Of a DNA stretch of 64,000 nt, positions 7,808 to 17,181 are shown piece after piece. The stretch's first letter is position 1. The number at the start of each line of letters is the position of its first letter. The position numbers and the translations under genes are program-made. Under the pieces are notes generated by a model that worked only from the letters and a program-made list of their open reading frames with translations, made no database searches and was not told where the DNA came from. This DNA is from Phycisphaerales bacterium (GTDB taxonomy: Bacteria; Planctomycetota; Phycisphaerae; SM23-33; FEN-1343), in contig PMYD01000010.1 in the NCBI GenBank assembly GCA_003171335.1, positions 1 to 64,000 on the forward strand, in the 5' to 3' direction.

Positions 7808-9229
7808 CTACTGGTCAATCCTGATAATCGCCAGCCGCCGCGTTGCCTTGGTCACGCGCACGCGATGGCACAGGCGGTGAGGCGCCAGCCAGATGAGGCC
7901 CCGGCGGTCGCACAGGAGCCAGGCGCGCCGGCGCTGGGGCTGGGGGATCTTGGCGCTGATGAAAAAGTCGCTCAGCTTCTGCCGGCCGGCCGCGCCCAGA
8001 GGGCGAAACTGGTCCCCGGCCCGCCAATGTCGGGCGATCAGCGGTTCTTCCAACTGATCGGCATCCATCATTTCGACAAAGGCATCTTTGCCGGCCGCGA
8101 ATTTCCGCAGCTCGGCCAGGCCGCCGTCGCGAAACTCGATGTATACGCTGCTGCCATCGGGCAAGCACGAGCGGCCGGGTTGCGCTAGCGGCACTTCCTG
8201 GCCATCCAGCGGGGCGCACGCGGGTGAGGTGGTAGCCGCAACGTGCGTGAGGATGAGCTGGTCGTACTGGCGGCAGACACGCAGCCCGCCAGGAAGATCC
8301 AGGCGCCGCCGGCCACGGGCAGGGGCGGCGGCCAGGGCCAGAACCTGCTCCACCTGCTCCTGGCCCATCTCCTGCATGGGCGATTCCAGCAGGCGCAGGG
8401 CCGTACGAACGGCCAGTGAGGCCGGGTAGGCGCCTAATGCCGCCAGCAACGGCGCCGAGAGCGTCAGTTCCCGCTCGCCACGTTCCAGCAACACATCGGC
8501 CAGAGCCTTTTCGCCCAGGGCGCTCACCTGCGGACCGAAAGCCGCGGCCAGCTCCGCCAGGCGGGCCAGCGCCTCATCTACCCGCGCGTTGTAGCCGGTT
8601 CGCAGCAGCGGCAGCAACTCGTGGCGAATCTGATTTCGCGTGTTGTAGGTCGGATCGTCATTGGTGGGGTCGGTTTTCCATCGGATGCGCCGCCGGCGAA
8701 GATATTCCTGCGCCTGCTGGCGCGTCACCGCCAGCAGCGGGCGAATCAGGCGCAGGCGGCCGCCCAGATCCCGGCTGGGCCGGATACCGGCCAAGCCTTC
8801 CAGGCCGGTCCCGCGCAGGATGCGGTGCAGCACGGTCTCGACTTGGTCGTCGAGTTGATGGCCCGTGGCGATGGCGGTGCAGCCGTGGGCGATAGCCGCA
8901 CGGCGGAGGAAGTCGTACCGAACCTGGCGGCCGGCCTCCTCGTGCCCGATGCCCGCGGCGGCGGCGGCTGCCGGCACATCGCCGCGCTCGCAGATGCAGG
9001 GGACCTTCAGCCGCCTGGCCAGGGTGGCGATGAACTCGGCATCTTCGCCGACATCCTCCACCAGGCCGTGATTCAGATGTGCCGCAATGAGCCGATAGCG
9101 TCGTTGCGGGTGGGTTGCCAATTCAGCCAGTCCCGCCAGCAGCGCCACGGAGTCCGAGCCGCCGGAGATGGCCACCAGCACGCCCTGGCCCGCCTCCAGC
9201 AGCCGGTGGCGGTCGATAAACTCCGCCAT
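7808..9229 (-). CDS. tilS: tRNA(Ile)-lysidine synthase
   Basis: It attaches lysine to C34 of the AUA-reading tRNA-Ile using ATP. The PP-loop motif VAISGGSDSVALL is near residue 18, with HLNHGL, the GHEEAGRQVRYDFL segment and ATGHQLDDQVETVLHRILRGTG following in the usual order. A TilS C-terminal domain (HWRAGDQFRPLGAAGRQKLSDFF) lies at the end. The start is chosen at the ATG at 9229 (MAEFIDRHRLLEAG), which places the PP-loop as in homologues. An ATG at 9343 would add 38 mostly basic residues. It is divergent from the next gene. Confidence 0.93.
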   Translation of the reverse strand: MAEFIDRHRLLEAGQGVLVAISGGSDSVALLAGLAELATHPQRRYRLIAAHLNHGLVEDVGEDAEFIATLARRLKVPCICERGDVPAAAAAAGIGHEEAGRQVRYDFLRRAAIAHGCTAIATGHQLDDQVETVLHRILRGTGLEGLAGIRPSRDLGGRLRLIRPLLAVTRQQAQEYLRRRRIRWKTDPTNDDPTYNTRNQIRHELLPLLRTGYNARVDEALARLAELAAAFGPQVSALGEKALADVLLERGERELTLSAPLLAALGAYPASLAVRTALRLLESPMQEMGQEQVEQVLALAAAPARGRRRLDLPGGLRVCRQYDQLILTHVAATTSPACAPLDGQEVPLAQPGRSCLPDGSSVYIEFRDGGLAELRKFAAGKDAFVEMMDADQLEEPLIARHWRAGDQFRPLGAAGRQKLSDFFISAKIPQPQRRRAWLLCDRRGLIWLAPHRLCHRVRVTKATRRLAIIRIDQ

Positions 9230-9380
9230 GCGCTGCGACACCGTTTTGCCGCCGGCGGCCTTCCTGGCGCGCGCCAAGCGGCGAGTGGGGTGACCCAGAT
9301 CCCGCTTGCTGCCTTGGCGCCCTGTGGGGCGTGCTTGTGGCATGTGCTTGATCCGCTTACCATGGTCGTCGAGGAGCCGC

Positions 9381-11051
9381 ATGCGACCGGTACCCAAAGC
9401 TCGTCACATCCTGGCGGTGGCCATCCTGGTGGTCGTCAGTGCTCTGGCGCACGTGCACGCGGCCTGCCAGCGACAACTGGCCGATGAGCAGGTCGGCGTC
9501 CTGGTCAATATGCTGCGCTCGACGAACCGGCAATTGTACCAGCGGGACGCGATTTTCGGCGACAGTGGCCTGTGGCGCTTTCGCACCCCCGTGTGGGAGT
9601 GGTACCTGCGCGAGTCGTACCGTACCGGCGGGTCCCAATCGCCGGTCAAGGCTTTGGCGAACCTGTCCGGACCCCTGACGCTCATCTACCTGCTGGGCAT
9701 GTACGGTCTGCTGTATCGGCAATGCCGCTCCTGGTCCATCGCCTGTTACGTCGCAGTGCTTTCCACCGCGGTGGTGCCCGTGGCCGGCGATGGCTGGGGT
9801 CTGGGGCCGCTCAGGAGCATCACCGCCGACACGGTGTACCTGGCGTTTGTGCCGTGGCTGGTCTGGGGATTGGTGACAACGCTCGGATCGCCCAACGTGC
9901 TGTGGGTCTTCCTGGCGGCGGGGTTGCTGGCGAATATTCACGCGGTCACCGCCATGAATTTCGGCCTGGTGGCCGCGGGGGCGATTCTGGTGCACGGTCA
10001 TTTCAGCCGGCCAAGCTGGCTCACGGCGGCCGGGGGTCTATTCTGTACGTTGGCCGGGGCCAGCCCGTTTCTGGCGTATTACCTGGTGCAGCGGGCCGCC
10101 TTCGCCGCCGATGCCGCGGCCTCATGGTCGGCGGCCGACATCGCGTTAGGCCCGGCCGGGCTGGCGGTACTTCTGCCCGATGTGCTGGCGGCGCTGCTGA
10201 CGATGCCGACGCTGGGCTACCTGCTGGCCCTGTCGTTGCCGGCCGCCGGGGCGATTCTGCTGCCCGGCCGCCTGGCGGTCAAAGATGCCCGGCTGTGGGT
10301 AGGCATGCTGGTGTCCGCGGCGATCGTGGGCCTGGGGCTGCACGGCGTGTGCCAATTGCTGGGCATGTTCCGCGATCAGCCGCCCCCCGTGGCCGACTTC
10401 ATCCATGCGTTGCGTTTCCTTATGTTGCCGCTGTACGTGCTGCTGGCCGAAGCCATCGTGCAGCTTACCCGCTTGGGTCTGCCGCGAAGGGCCCTGCGCG
10501 TGACGTTGGCGGCGGTGCTGGCCGTGTGGCTCGTGCCGGCCGATAATCTCGTCGCCGCCCGGCAGTGGGTGGACCGCACCGCCACCGGCATCATGCGCGA
10601 GCAGGAGCGCTCCGAGCCCATGCGCCGCCGGCTCATCGAGCCCGACCGGGGCAGGGAACTGGCGGCGATTGGCGACTATTTGTGGCACAACACGCCCATC
10701 GACACGGTGATTATTTGCGATCAGGGCCGGCTGCGGCTGTGGTCGCGGCGGGCGCTGGTCGTGTGCGGCGACGATGTGAAGTACCTGTATTACCTGGCGC
10801 CGCGGCGCCTGGCGACCTGGGCCGCCGTTGGGGCCGAGCAGGAGGAGGCATTGAGCCCCAAGTCCGGCGGACCCTGCGACCCGCGCGGTCTGGAACGATT
10901 CGCCCGGCGGCACGGCGCCGAGTTTGCCGTGGTCCCCGCCGAGAAGGCCTTCGCCGCGGTCAACGCGCCGCGCTGGACCGAGCTGGAGAACGCCGCGTGG
11001 GGCGCGCAGTGGAAGCTGTATCAGCTCGCCGACAGGCCGGCGGGAAAGTAA
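9381..11051 (+). CDS. polytopic integral membrane protein, uncharacterised
   Basis: A 556-residue protein with an N-terminal signal-anchor (ILAVAILVVVSALAHV) and about ten hydrophobic segments to roughly residue 390, then a hydrophilic C-terminal domain of about 160 residues. The layout resembles lipid-linked-sugar glycosyltransferase or DUF-type planctomycete membrane proteins, but I cannot assign a family. The ATG at 9381 has GAGGAG at 9371-9376, which decides the start. About 170 bp separate it from the GH20 gene downstream. Confidence 0.75.
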   Translation: MRPVPKARHILAVAILVVVSALAHVHAACQRQLADEQVGVLVNMLRSTNRQLYQRDAIFGDSGLWRFRTPVWEWYLRESYRTGGSQSPVKALANLSGPLTLIYLLGMYGLLYRQCRSWSIACYVAVLSTAVVPVAGDGWGLGPLRSITADTVYLAFVPWLVWGLVTTLGSPNVLWVFLAAGLLANIHAVTAMNFGLVAAGAILVHGHFSRPSWLTAAGGLFCTLAGASPFLAYYLVQRAAFAADAAASWSAADIALGPAGLAVLLPDVLAALLTMPTLGYLLALSLPAAGAILLPGRLAVKDARLWVGMLVSAAIVGLGLHGVCQLLGMFRDQPPPVADFIHALRFLMLPLYVLLAEAIVQLTRLGLPRRALRVTLAAVLAVWLVPADNLVAARQWVDRTATGIMREQERSEPMRRRLIEPDRGRELAAIGDYLWHNTPIDTVIICDQGRLRLWSRRALVVCGDDVKYLYYLAPRRLATWAAVGAEQEEALSPKSGGPCDPRGLERFARRHGAEFAVVPAEKAFAAVNAPRWTELENAAWGAQWKLYQLADRPAGK

Positions 11052-11222
11052 GCCAGAAACTCCTCACGTCGACCTTCGTCTTCTTGCGGATATTCGCGAT
11101 CCGCGTCTTCCGGCTTCCTGGGCGACCTTTGACTGCCGGTCGGCGGCCGGATAGACTCGCGCGACCTTTCGCCGCCCGGGCGCTTGTCCGCGGCCGGCGG
11201 CGAACTTCACGAGGAGAGATCG

Positions 11223-13445
11223 GTGGACTCCAAGACAACAACGCTGCTGCCCCAGCCGTGGCAGGTGCACGAGAAGCGCGGCCGGCTGACACTGAATTCC
11301 ATCAAGCAACTGGCCTTTGTGGATGTTTTCGACCGCACGGTTTTCGCCACGGCCTGCTTCTTGCGGGATGAGCTGATGGCGCGCTGCGCGCACAGCGTCG
11401 AGGTCGAGCCGGTCGCCTCCAAGGCCGCTGCCGGCACCGTGCGGCTGGGGCTCCTGGATGATCCGGCGATGCGCGCGGCACTGCCGGCCTCGCTGAAGCG
11501 GACGTGGGCAAAGGACCTGGGGCCGGAAGGCTATGTGCTGCTGGTGACGCCTGCCGGCGCCACCATCGCCGGGGCCGATGGCGCGGGATTGTTCTGGGGC
11601 GTGCAGACGTTCCTGCAACTGCTGGAGCGACAAGGCGGCCTCTGGTCGGCCGACTGCGTGGAGATCCTCGATCGGCCGCGACACCCCTTCCGCGCGGTGC
11701 ACCTGTACCTGCCGCCGCGGAGTGAAATCGAGCACCTCAAGCGGCTGATGGGGTATCTGGCCAGCCTTAAGATTAACACGGTCATCCTGGAGCTGGCCGG
11801 GGCGCTGGAACTGAAGCGGCATCCCGAAATTAACCGCGCCTTTCGCGACTTCTGCCAGGTCGGGCGCGACAACGCCTACGGCCCCAATCCGGGCATCTCG
11901 CTGTACCACCCGCTGCACGGCTGCTACGGCAACTCCACGCATACCGAGCAGGGCGGCTTCTCCTGGATCACGCAGGACGACATGCGCGAAATCCTCCGCA
12001 CCGCCCGGCAGCACCATCTCCAGGTGATTCCCGAAGTGCAGTCGCTGAGCCACTCGTACTGGCTGCTGATGGCCCATCCCGATGTGGCCGAGCGGCAGGG
12101 CGAGCCGTTCCCGGCGGCATACTGTCCCTCCAACCCGCGGACGTACGAACTGCTGTTCGACTGCATCGACGAGGTGCTGGAGGTGATGGAGAGCCCGTGG
12201 GTGATGATCGGGCACGACGAGTGGTACCACTATGGCATCTGCCCGCGCTGCCGCAACCGCGAGGGGGCGGACCTGCTCAGCGACGATGTGAACAAGCTGC
12301 ACGCCCACCTCAAGAGCCGGGGCGTCAAGTGCATGATGTGGTGCGACCTGCTGCTGGACCCGGCGCAGGTGAAGGTGAAAACCACCCGCGACCCCGTCAC
12401 GGGCGATGTGCCGTATGGCGCCGCCGAGCGCATCTTCACCGATGACGCCGGCGGCCGGTACGTTCGCAAGTCGCTGGTCGGGGCCATCGATCGCGTCGGT
12501 GATGACATCCTCATGGCCGACTGGCAATACATGATGACCCCTGACACGCAAGACTATCTTGCCAAGCACGGCAAATCCGTCGTGTTCGGCAATTTCAGCT
12601 CCTCCTTCTTCGACAAGAACGCCCGCCGGCTGGGCGCCCCCAATGTCAAGGGCGGCATCTACTCGACGTGGTTCGAAAACTCCCAGATGGCCATAGCGGC
12701 GGTAAACTGGACGCAGCAGGTGGTCCCTGCCGCCGACATGTTCTGGACCTGGCAATGGCGGCCGGGCAAGCTGTCCGACCGGCGGGAGGTGTACGACGCC
12801 TTCTGGTCGGCCAACCGCGACCGGCTGTACGATTCGACCCGGAGGCTGGTCAGCCGCGACCCGACAATCCGGATCCGCCCGGTGCCGCTGGACCTTTCCA
12901 AGGCCCAGCGTGCCGCTGCCGCTCCCGCCGTCTCCGCGCCGGCGGCCCTGGTCATCCAGCAGGTGGATGGCCCGGTGCCGGTGAAGGTCTCGCGCACGCC
13001 GCTGGTGCTGACAGGCTCGCCGGCGGATCAGATCATCCTGCCCATCGGCAGGCAGCTTCGCGGCATCGCGTTTTTGCTGCGGTGGGTGCCCGGCGAGAAG
13101 AAGATCGACGGTCAGCCCATCTACAACTGGGCCCGGTACGACGAGTTTTACAGCTCGCGCGAGGTGGGCCGCTGCCGCGTGGAGACCAACCTGGTGCCCA
13201 CCAGCCCGTACCGCAAGGAAGTGAAGGGTTACTTCAACTTCGTCCTGGGCCTCCACGTGGGCCGGCCCGGCGGGGCGGCCGGTTTTGCCGACCGCATTCG
13301 CATCGCGGGCCAGGAAGACCTGTTCCTCTACGAGTGGCGCCACCACAACCCCGATCATTACCGCATCGAGCGGCTGGTTTTCGAGGCGGGCAGGAGCGGG
13401 CTTGATGGACAGTTGGTCATCTACGGAGCAAGTTTGATTCTGTAA
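11223..13445 (+). CDS. glycoside hydrolase family 20-like protein (beta-N-acetylhexosaminidase type)
   Basis: The N-terminal 140 residues match the alpha/beta domain that precedes the GH20 barrel (RLGLLDDPAM, GPEGYVLLVTPAGATIAGADGAGLFWGVQTFLQLL). The barrel follows with HPFRAVHLYLPPRSEIEHLKRLMGYLASLKINTVIL. The catalytic Asp-Glu pair appears to be in MIGHDEWYHYGICPRC near residue 330. A beta-rich C-terminal domain of about 180 residues closes the protein. No signal peptide is visible, suggesting cytosolic action on imported oligosaccharides. The start is GTG at 11223, with GAGGAGA just upstream. galK begins 5 bp after the stop. Confidence 0.85.
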   Translation: MDSKTTTLLPQPWQVHEKRGRLTLNSIKQLAFVDVFDRTVFATACFLRDELMARCAHSVEVEPVASKAAAGTVRLGLLDDPAMRAALPASLKRTWAKDLGPEGYVLLVTPAGATIAGADGAGLFWGVQTFLQLLERQGGLWSADCVEILDRPRHPFRAVHLYLPPRSEIEHLKRLMGYLASLKINTVILELAGALELKRHPEINRAFRDFCQVGRDNAYGPNPGISLYHPLHGCYGNSTHTEQGGFSWITQDDMREILRTARQHHLQVIPEVQSLSHSYWLLMAHPDVAERQGEPFPAAYCPSNPRTYELLFDCIDEVLEVMESPWVMIGHDEWYHYGICPRCRNREGADLLSDDVNKLHAHLKSRGVKCMMWCDLLLDPAQVKVKTTRDPVTGDVPYGAAERIFTDDAGGRYVRKSLVGAIDRVGDDILMADWQYMMTPDTQDYLAKHGKSVVFGNFSSSFFDKNARRLGAPNVKGGIYSTWFENSQMAIAAVNWTQQVVPAADMFWTWQWRPGKLSDRREVYDAFWSANRDRLYDSTRRLVSRDPTIRIRPVPLDLSKAQRAAAAPAVSAPAALVIQQVDGPVPVKVSRTPLVLTGSPADQIILPIGRQLRGIAFLLRWVPGEKKIDGQPIYNWARYDEFYSSREVGRCRVETNLVPTSPYRKEVKGYFNFVLGLHVGRPGGAAGFADRIRIAGQEDLFLYEWRHHNPDHYRIERLVFEAGRSGLDGQLVIYGASLIL

Positions 13446-13450
13446 GAGTC

Positions 13451-14647
13451 GTGAGTACTGGAATGGCTGGGAAAGAACTAATCGATCGATTCCAAGAAAC
13501 CTTCGGTCGCGGGGCCGGCCCGCTTGCCGTTCGCGCGCCCGGCCGGGTGAATCTCATCGGCGAGCACACCGACTACAACGATGGGTTCGTGCTGCCAATC
13601 GCCATCGAAAAAGAGATTCTCGCCCTGGTGCGGCCGCGCGATGACCGCCAGGTGATCATTCATTCCACCGCACAGGACCGCCCGGTGCGCTTCAGTCTCG
13701 ACGAGATTCTCGCCCCCGCCGGGCCCGCCTGGGGCAACTACTGCCGGGGCGTGGCCGCGGGGCTTAAAGAGCGGGGCGAAAAGCTCGTGGGCGCGGAGAT
13801 CCTGCTCGATAGCACGATCCCCGGCGGCGCGGGCCTGTCCAGCTCGGCGGCGCTGGAGGTAGCGACGGCCCTGGCGCTCCAGGCGGCCGCCGGCACCCTC
13901 GGCCTCGTGCCCGCCGGCGAGCTGGCCCGGCTATGCCAGATGGCCGAGCATGTTTTTGCCGGCGCGCCCGTGGGCATCATGGACCAGTCCATCTGCATCA
14001 TGGGTCAGGCCGGCCACGCGCTGCTGCTGGACTGCCGCAGCGGCCAGGTTCGCCACGTGCCCTTCAATGACCCCCACCTGGTGCTGCTGGTGTGCGACAC
14101 CCAGGTCCGCCACGCCATCAACGACGGCGGCTACGCCAGCCGGCGCAGCCAATGCGAATCGGCGGCGGCCAAGATGGGCGTGCCGTCGCTGCGCGAGGCT
14201 ACCCTGGAGATGGCCGCGCGCTGCACCGGCCTGACGACCACCGAGCGCCAGCGCGTCCGCCACGTGGTGGGAGAAATCGCCCGCACGCTGGACGCCTCCG
14301 CCGCTCTGCAGGCCGGCGACTATGCCGCCTTCGGCCACCTCATGGTCGCCAGCCACCACTCGCTGCGCGATGACTACCACGTCAGTTGCGAGGAGTTGGA
14401 CACGGTGGTCGAAAGCGCCTTGGCCCAGAAAGGCGTGTACGGCGCGCGGATGACCGGCGGCGGCTTTGGCGGCTCGGCCATCGTCCTGGTGGCCGTCGAT
14501 CAGGCCGCGGCGGTGACGGCCGCCATCGCCGCCGACTTTTCCCGCCGCTTCGGCTGGCCCTGCCCGATCTTTTCTACCACGGCCGCCGCGGGGGCGGGCC
14601 TCGTTGAGGCCGGAGACTCCGGCCATCGCTTGCCATCTTCTTTTTAA
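13451..14647 (+). CDS. galK: galactokinase
   Basis: It phosphorylates galactose at C1 (Leloir pathway). All three GHMP-kinase motifs are present: APGRVNLIGEHTDYNDGF, the galactokinase signature, near residue 30; IPGGAGLSSSAALEVA near residue 120; and GARMTGGGFGGSAIVLV near residue 335. The length of 398 residues is typical. The start is GTG at 13451 or ATG at 13463. It lies directly behind the GH20 gene and probably forms an operon with it, linking oligosaccharide breakdown to sugar phosphorylation. Confidence 0.93.
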   Translation: MSTGMAGKELIDRFQETFGRGAGPLAVRAPGRVNLIGEHTDYNDGFVLPIAIEKEILALVRPRDDRQVIIHSTAQDRPVRFSLDEILAPAGPAWGNYCRGVAAGLKERGEKLVGAEILLDSTIPGGAGLSSSAALEVATALALQAAAGTLGLVPAGELARLCQMAEHVFAGAPVGIMDQSICIMGQAGHALLLDCRSGQVRHVPFNDPHLVLLVCDTQVRHAINDGGYASRRSQCESAAAKMGVPSLREATLEMAARCTGLTTTERQRVRHVVGEIARTLDASAALQAGDYAAFGHLMVASHHSLRDDYHVSCEELDTVVESALAQKGVYGARMTGGGFGGSAIVLVAVDQAAAVTAAIAADFSRRFGWPCPIFSTTAAAGAGLVEAGDSGHRLPSSF

Positions 14648-14664
14648 AGCCGCGCTACTCTAGA

Positions 14665-15474
14665 ATGCCCGCCATGACCGTGATCGACTTTCACACGCAT
14701 GCGTTTCCGGATTCGCTGGCCGCGCGGGCCATCGCGCACCTGGAGAGCGAGGCCAACCACATCTGGAAGGCCAAGCTGGACGGGCGCATCTCGTCCCTGG
14801 TGGCCTCCATGGATGCCGCCGGCGTGGATCGCTCGATCGTCTGCCCCATCGCCACCAAGCCCGAGCATTTCGAGGGCATTCTCAAGTGGTGCCTGGCCAT
14901 CCGCTCTGACCGCATCGTGCCCCTGGCGAGCGTTCACCCGGCGGCGGCGGATGTGGCCGGCCAGCTCGCCCAGATCGCCGAAGCGGGACTGGCCGGCATC
15001 AAGCTTCACCCGATGTACCAGGATTTCGACCTCGACGATCTGCGGCTGGATCCACTCTACGCCGCCGCCACGCGCCACAAGCTGCTGGTGGTGGTGCATT
15101 GCGGGCACGACATCGCCTATTTCGGCAGCACGCAGGGTCATCCGCATCGCCTGGCGGCCGTGCACCGCAAGTACCCCGAGTTGATGCTCGTGGCCACGCA
15201 CCTGGGCGGGTTTCGGGTCTGGGATGAGGTCCGCCGCCACTTGCTGGGCACGGGCATGTGGATGGAGACCTCCTTCACGCTCGGGTGGATGCCGGAGCAG
15301 GATGTGCTGGACATCATCCGCCGCCATGGCCCCGAGCACATCCTTTTCGGCACGGACAGTCCCTGGGCCGACCAGGCCGCTGAAATCGCCCGACTGCGGG
15401 CGCTGCCGATCTCCGAAGAGGAGAAGGTGGCGATCCTGGGCGGCAACGCCCTGCGGGCGCTGAATGGTTCTTGA
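14665..15474 (+). CDS. amidohydrolase-family TIM-barrel hydrolase
   Basis: A 269-residue amidohydrolase-2 type protein. The N-terminal DFHTHAF gives the metal-binding HxH, GIKLHPMYQDF and VVHCGHD follow in the middle, then THLGG, and HILFGTDSPWADQ near residue 230 supplies the final metal Asp. The family covers decarboxylases and lactone or cyclic-imide hydrolases; no substrate is evident. The ATG at 14674 (MTVIDFHTH) may be the true start. It is close behind galK. Confidence 0.85.
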   Translation: MPAMTVIDFHTHAFPDSLAARAIAHLESEANHIWKAKLDGRISSLVASMDAAGVDRSIVCPIATKPEHFEGILKWCLAIRSDRIVPLASVHPAAADVAGQLAQIAEAGLAGIKLHPMYQDFDLDDLRLDPLYAAATRHKLLVVVHCGHDIAYFGSTQGHPHRLAAVHRKYPELMLVATHLGGFRVWDEVRRHLLGTGMWMETSFTLGWMPEQDVLDIIRRHGPEHILFGTDSPWADQAAEIARLRALPISEEEKVAILGGNALRALNGS

Positions 15475-15536
15475 TCCGAAGTACACGCGGGGGTCTGTTT
15501 CCCCTGCGCGCCCTGTGAGCTGTGGAAAGGCGCGAA

Positions 15537-16103
15537 ATGACCATCGTGGGACACGCCCTGACCGGCATGGCGATCGCCGTGGCCCTCGCGCCGCGAAGGC
15601 TGGGCGCGGCGGGCTGGGCGGCCGTCCTGGCGGTTGGCGTGCTGGCGGGCAACATGCCCGATGTGCCGCTGCCCTCCGGGGGCTACCAGCGGTACGAAAT
15701 CAGTCATAGCGTTTTCGTTTTCGCCGCCATCATGTTAGCACTGACGGGTGTTCTGTTGCTGTGGCCGCGAGGCAAGCTGGAATTCCGCGGCCGGCTGGCC
15801 GGCATGATCGCATTGGCCTGGATGAGCAACCTGGTGCTGGGCTGCTGCGATAAACCTGGTCGGGGCCTGCCCATCTTCTGGCCGTTTGCGTGGAAGCTGG
15901 CGCTGCCGCTGCGGTGGTTTCCAACGCTTCCTGATGGCGGGGGGCTGTGGGATCCGCGGATGCTTCAGGCGGCCCTGACGGATGTGGAGTTTTCCGGGCC
16001 GATCCTGCTTCTGGCCGTGGCCTGCCGGCTGCTCGGTGGATGGCGTGCCCGACGCGCCGCCGCCGGCAGCGCGCCCGAGCCGGCCGCGCCGCAGGTGCTA
16101 TGA
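15537..16103 (+). CDS. small integral membrane protein resembling the YdjM/DUF457 group
   Basis: A 188-residue protein with four to five hydrophobic segments. It has features reminiscent of membrane-bound metal-dependent hydrolases of the YdjM/DUF457 type: a TIVGHALTGMAIAV start, GNMPDVPL (compare GxxPDxD) and an ISHSVF motif (compare THS). Some motif residues are lacking, so the family is tentative. The ATG at 15537 is preceded by GGAAAGG. The gene ends 10 bp before the DHH phosphoesterase. Confidence 0.65.
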   Translation: MTIVGHALTGMAIAVALAPRRLGAAGWAAVLAVGVLAGNMPDVPLPSGGYQRYEISHSVFVFAAIMLALTGVLLLWPRGKLEFRGRLAGMIALAWMSNLVLGCCDKPGRGLPIFWPFAWKLALPLRWFPTLPDGGGLWDPRMLQAALTDVEFSGPILLLAVACRLLGGWRARRAAAGSAPEPAAPQVL

Positions 16104-16113
16104 TTATGTCACC

Positions 16114-17169
16114 ATGCCCAATACCGCGGACAAATCTTCGCATCGTCTCAAGCGACTGATGCGGCTGTTGAAGGGCTCCAAGAGCCTGCTGGTCGTGATG
16201 CAGGACAACCCCGACCCGGACGCCATCGCCGCGGCCGCGGCCCTGCGCGAGCTGGCCAATGCGGCCGGCGTGACCTGCTCCATCGCCCACGGCGGCAATG
16301 TGGGCCGCGGCGAGAACCGGGCCCTGGTGAAATACCTGGGCGTAAACCTGCGGCCACTGAGCCCCACCGGCGCGAAGAAGTACGACCGCATCGCCCTGGT
16401 CGACACGCAGCCAGGCGCGGGCAATAATTCCCTGCCGGCCGAGATCGTGCCCGATATCGTGATCGATCACCACCCGATGCGCAGCGCGACGCGCCGGGCC
16501 CATTTCTTCGATGTCCGCAGCCGCTACGGCGCCGCCTCGTCCATCCTGTGGGAGTATCTCTGCCGCGCGGGCATCGTGCCCTCGGCGCCGCTGGCGACCG
16601 CACTGCTCTACGGCATTCGCTCCGACACGCAGGACCTGGGTCGGGCCTCCTGCCAGGCCGATGCCCAGGCCATCGGCCAGCTTTACGAGCTGGCCAATAA
16701 CCGCATGCTCGGCCACATCCAGATGGGCGAAGTCTCGCCGAACTATTTCCAGGCCATGTGGGACGCCTTGCACAACGCCCGCCTGTACGGGCGGTGCATC
16801 GTGAGCGACCTGGGCCGCGTGTACAACGCCGACATGATGGCCGAGATGGCCGACCTGCTGCTGCGGCACGAGGCCTCCGACTGGACGCTGAGTCTGGGGG
16901 CGGTCGATGGGCTGCTCTTCTTCTCCGTCCGCACCGACACGCCCGCCGGCCGCGCCGATCTGGTGGCCCGGCAAATCGCCGGCAGCCGCGGCGCCGGCGG
17001 CGGACATCCCGAATCCGGCGGCGGCCGCATCCCCCTGGCCAGCGATAGCGACGACTACCGCCGCCGCGAAGCCCGCGCCGCCACGCGACGGTTCCTCCGG
17101 GCTGTAGGTCAAAACAACAATTCGCGCGGTGTGCCGCTGGTCAGCGAGGCAAATAAGGAGAGGTCATGA
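16114..17169 (+). CDS. DHH-family phosphoesterase (NrnA-like)
   Basis: A cytosolic metal-dependent phosphoesterase of 351 residues, related to nanoRNase/pAp phosphatase. Motif I DNPDPDAIA is near residue 30, motif II DTQPG near residue 96, and motif III DHHP near residue 118. The C-terminal DHHA1 region has a glycine-rich GGGHPESGGGRI near residue 290. I chose the ATG at 16114 (MPNTADKSS) because the upstream frame overlaps the previous gene. It probably degrades short RNAs or pAp, as in its relatives (inference). Confidence 0.85.
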   Translation: MPNTADKSSHRLKRLMRLLKGSKSLLVVMQDNPDPDAIAAAAALRELANAAGVTCSIAHGGNVGRGENRALVKYLGVNLRPLSPTGAKKYDRIALVDTQPGAGNNSLPAEIVPDIVIDHHPMRSATRRAHFFDVRSRYGAASSILWEYLCRAGIVPSAPLATALLYGIRSDTQDLGRASCQADAQAIGQLYELANNRMLGHIQMGEVSPNYFQAMWDALHNARLYGRCIVSDLGRVYNADMMAEMADLLLRHEASDWTLSLGAVDGLLFFSVRTDTPAGRADLVARQIAGSRGAGGGHPESGGGRIPLASDSDDYRRREARAATRRFLRAVGQNNNSRGVPLVSEANKERS

Positions 17170-17181
17170 GGGGTTGCAAAT

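Noticed and set aside
11064-13358. A 764-codon minus-strand frame antisense to the GH20 gene
   Set aside because: Same shadow effect; no motifs, and the plus strand has a GH20 barrel with ribosome-binding site.
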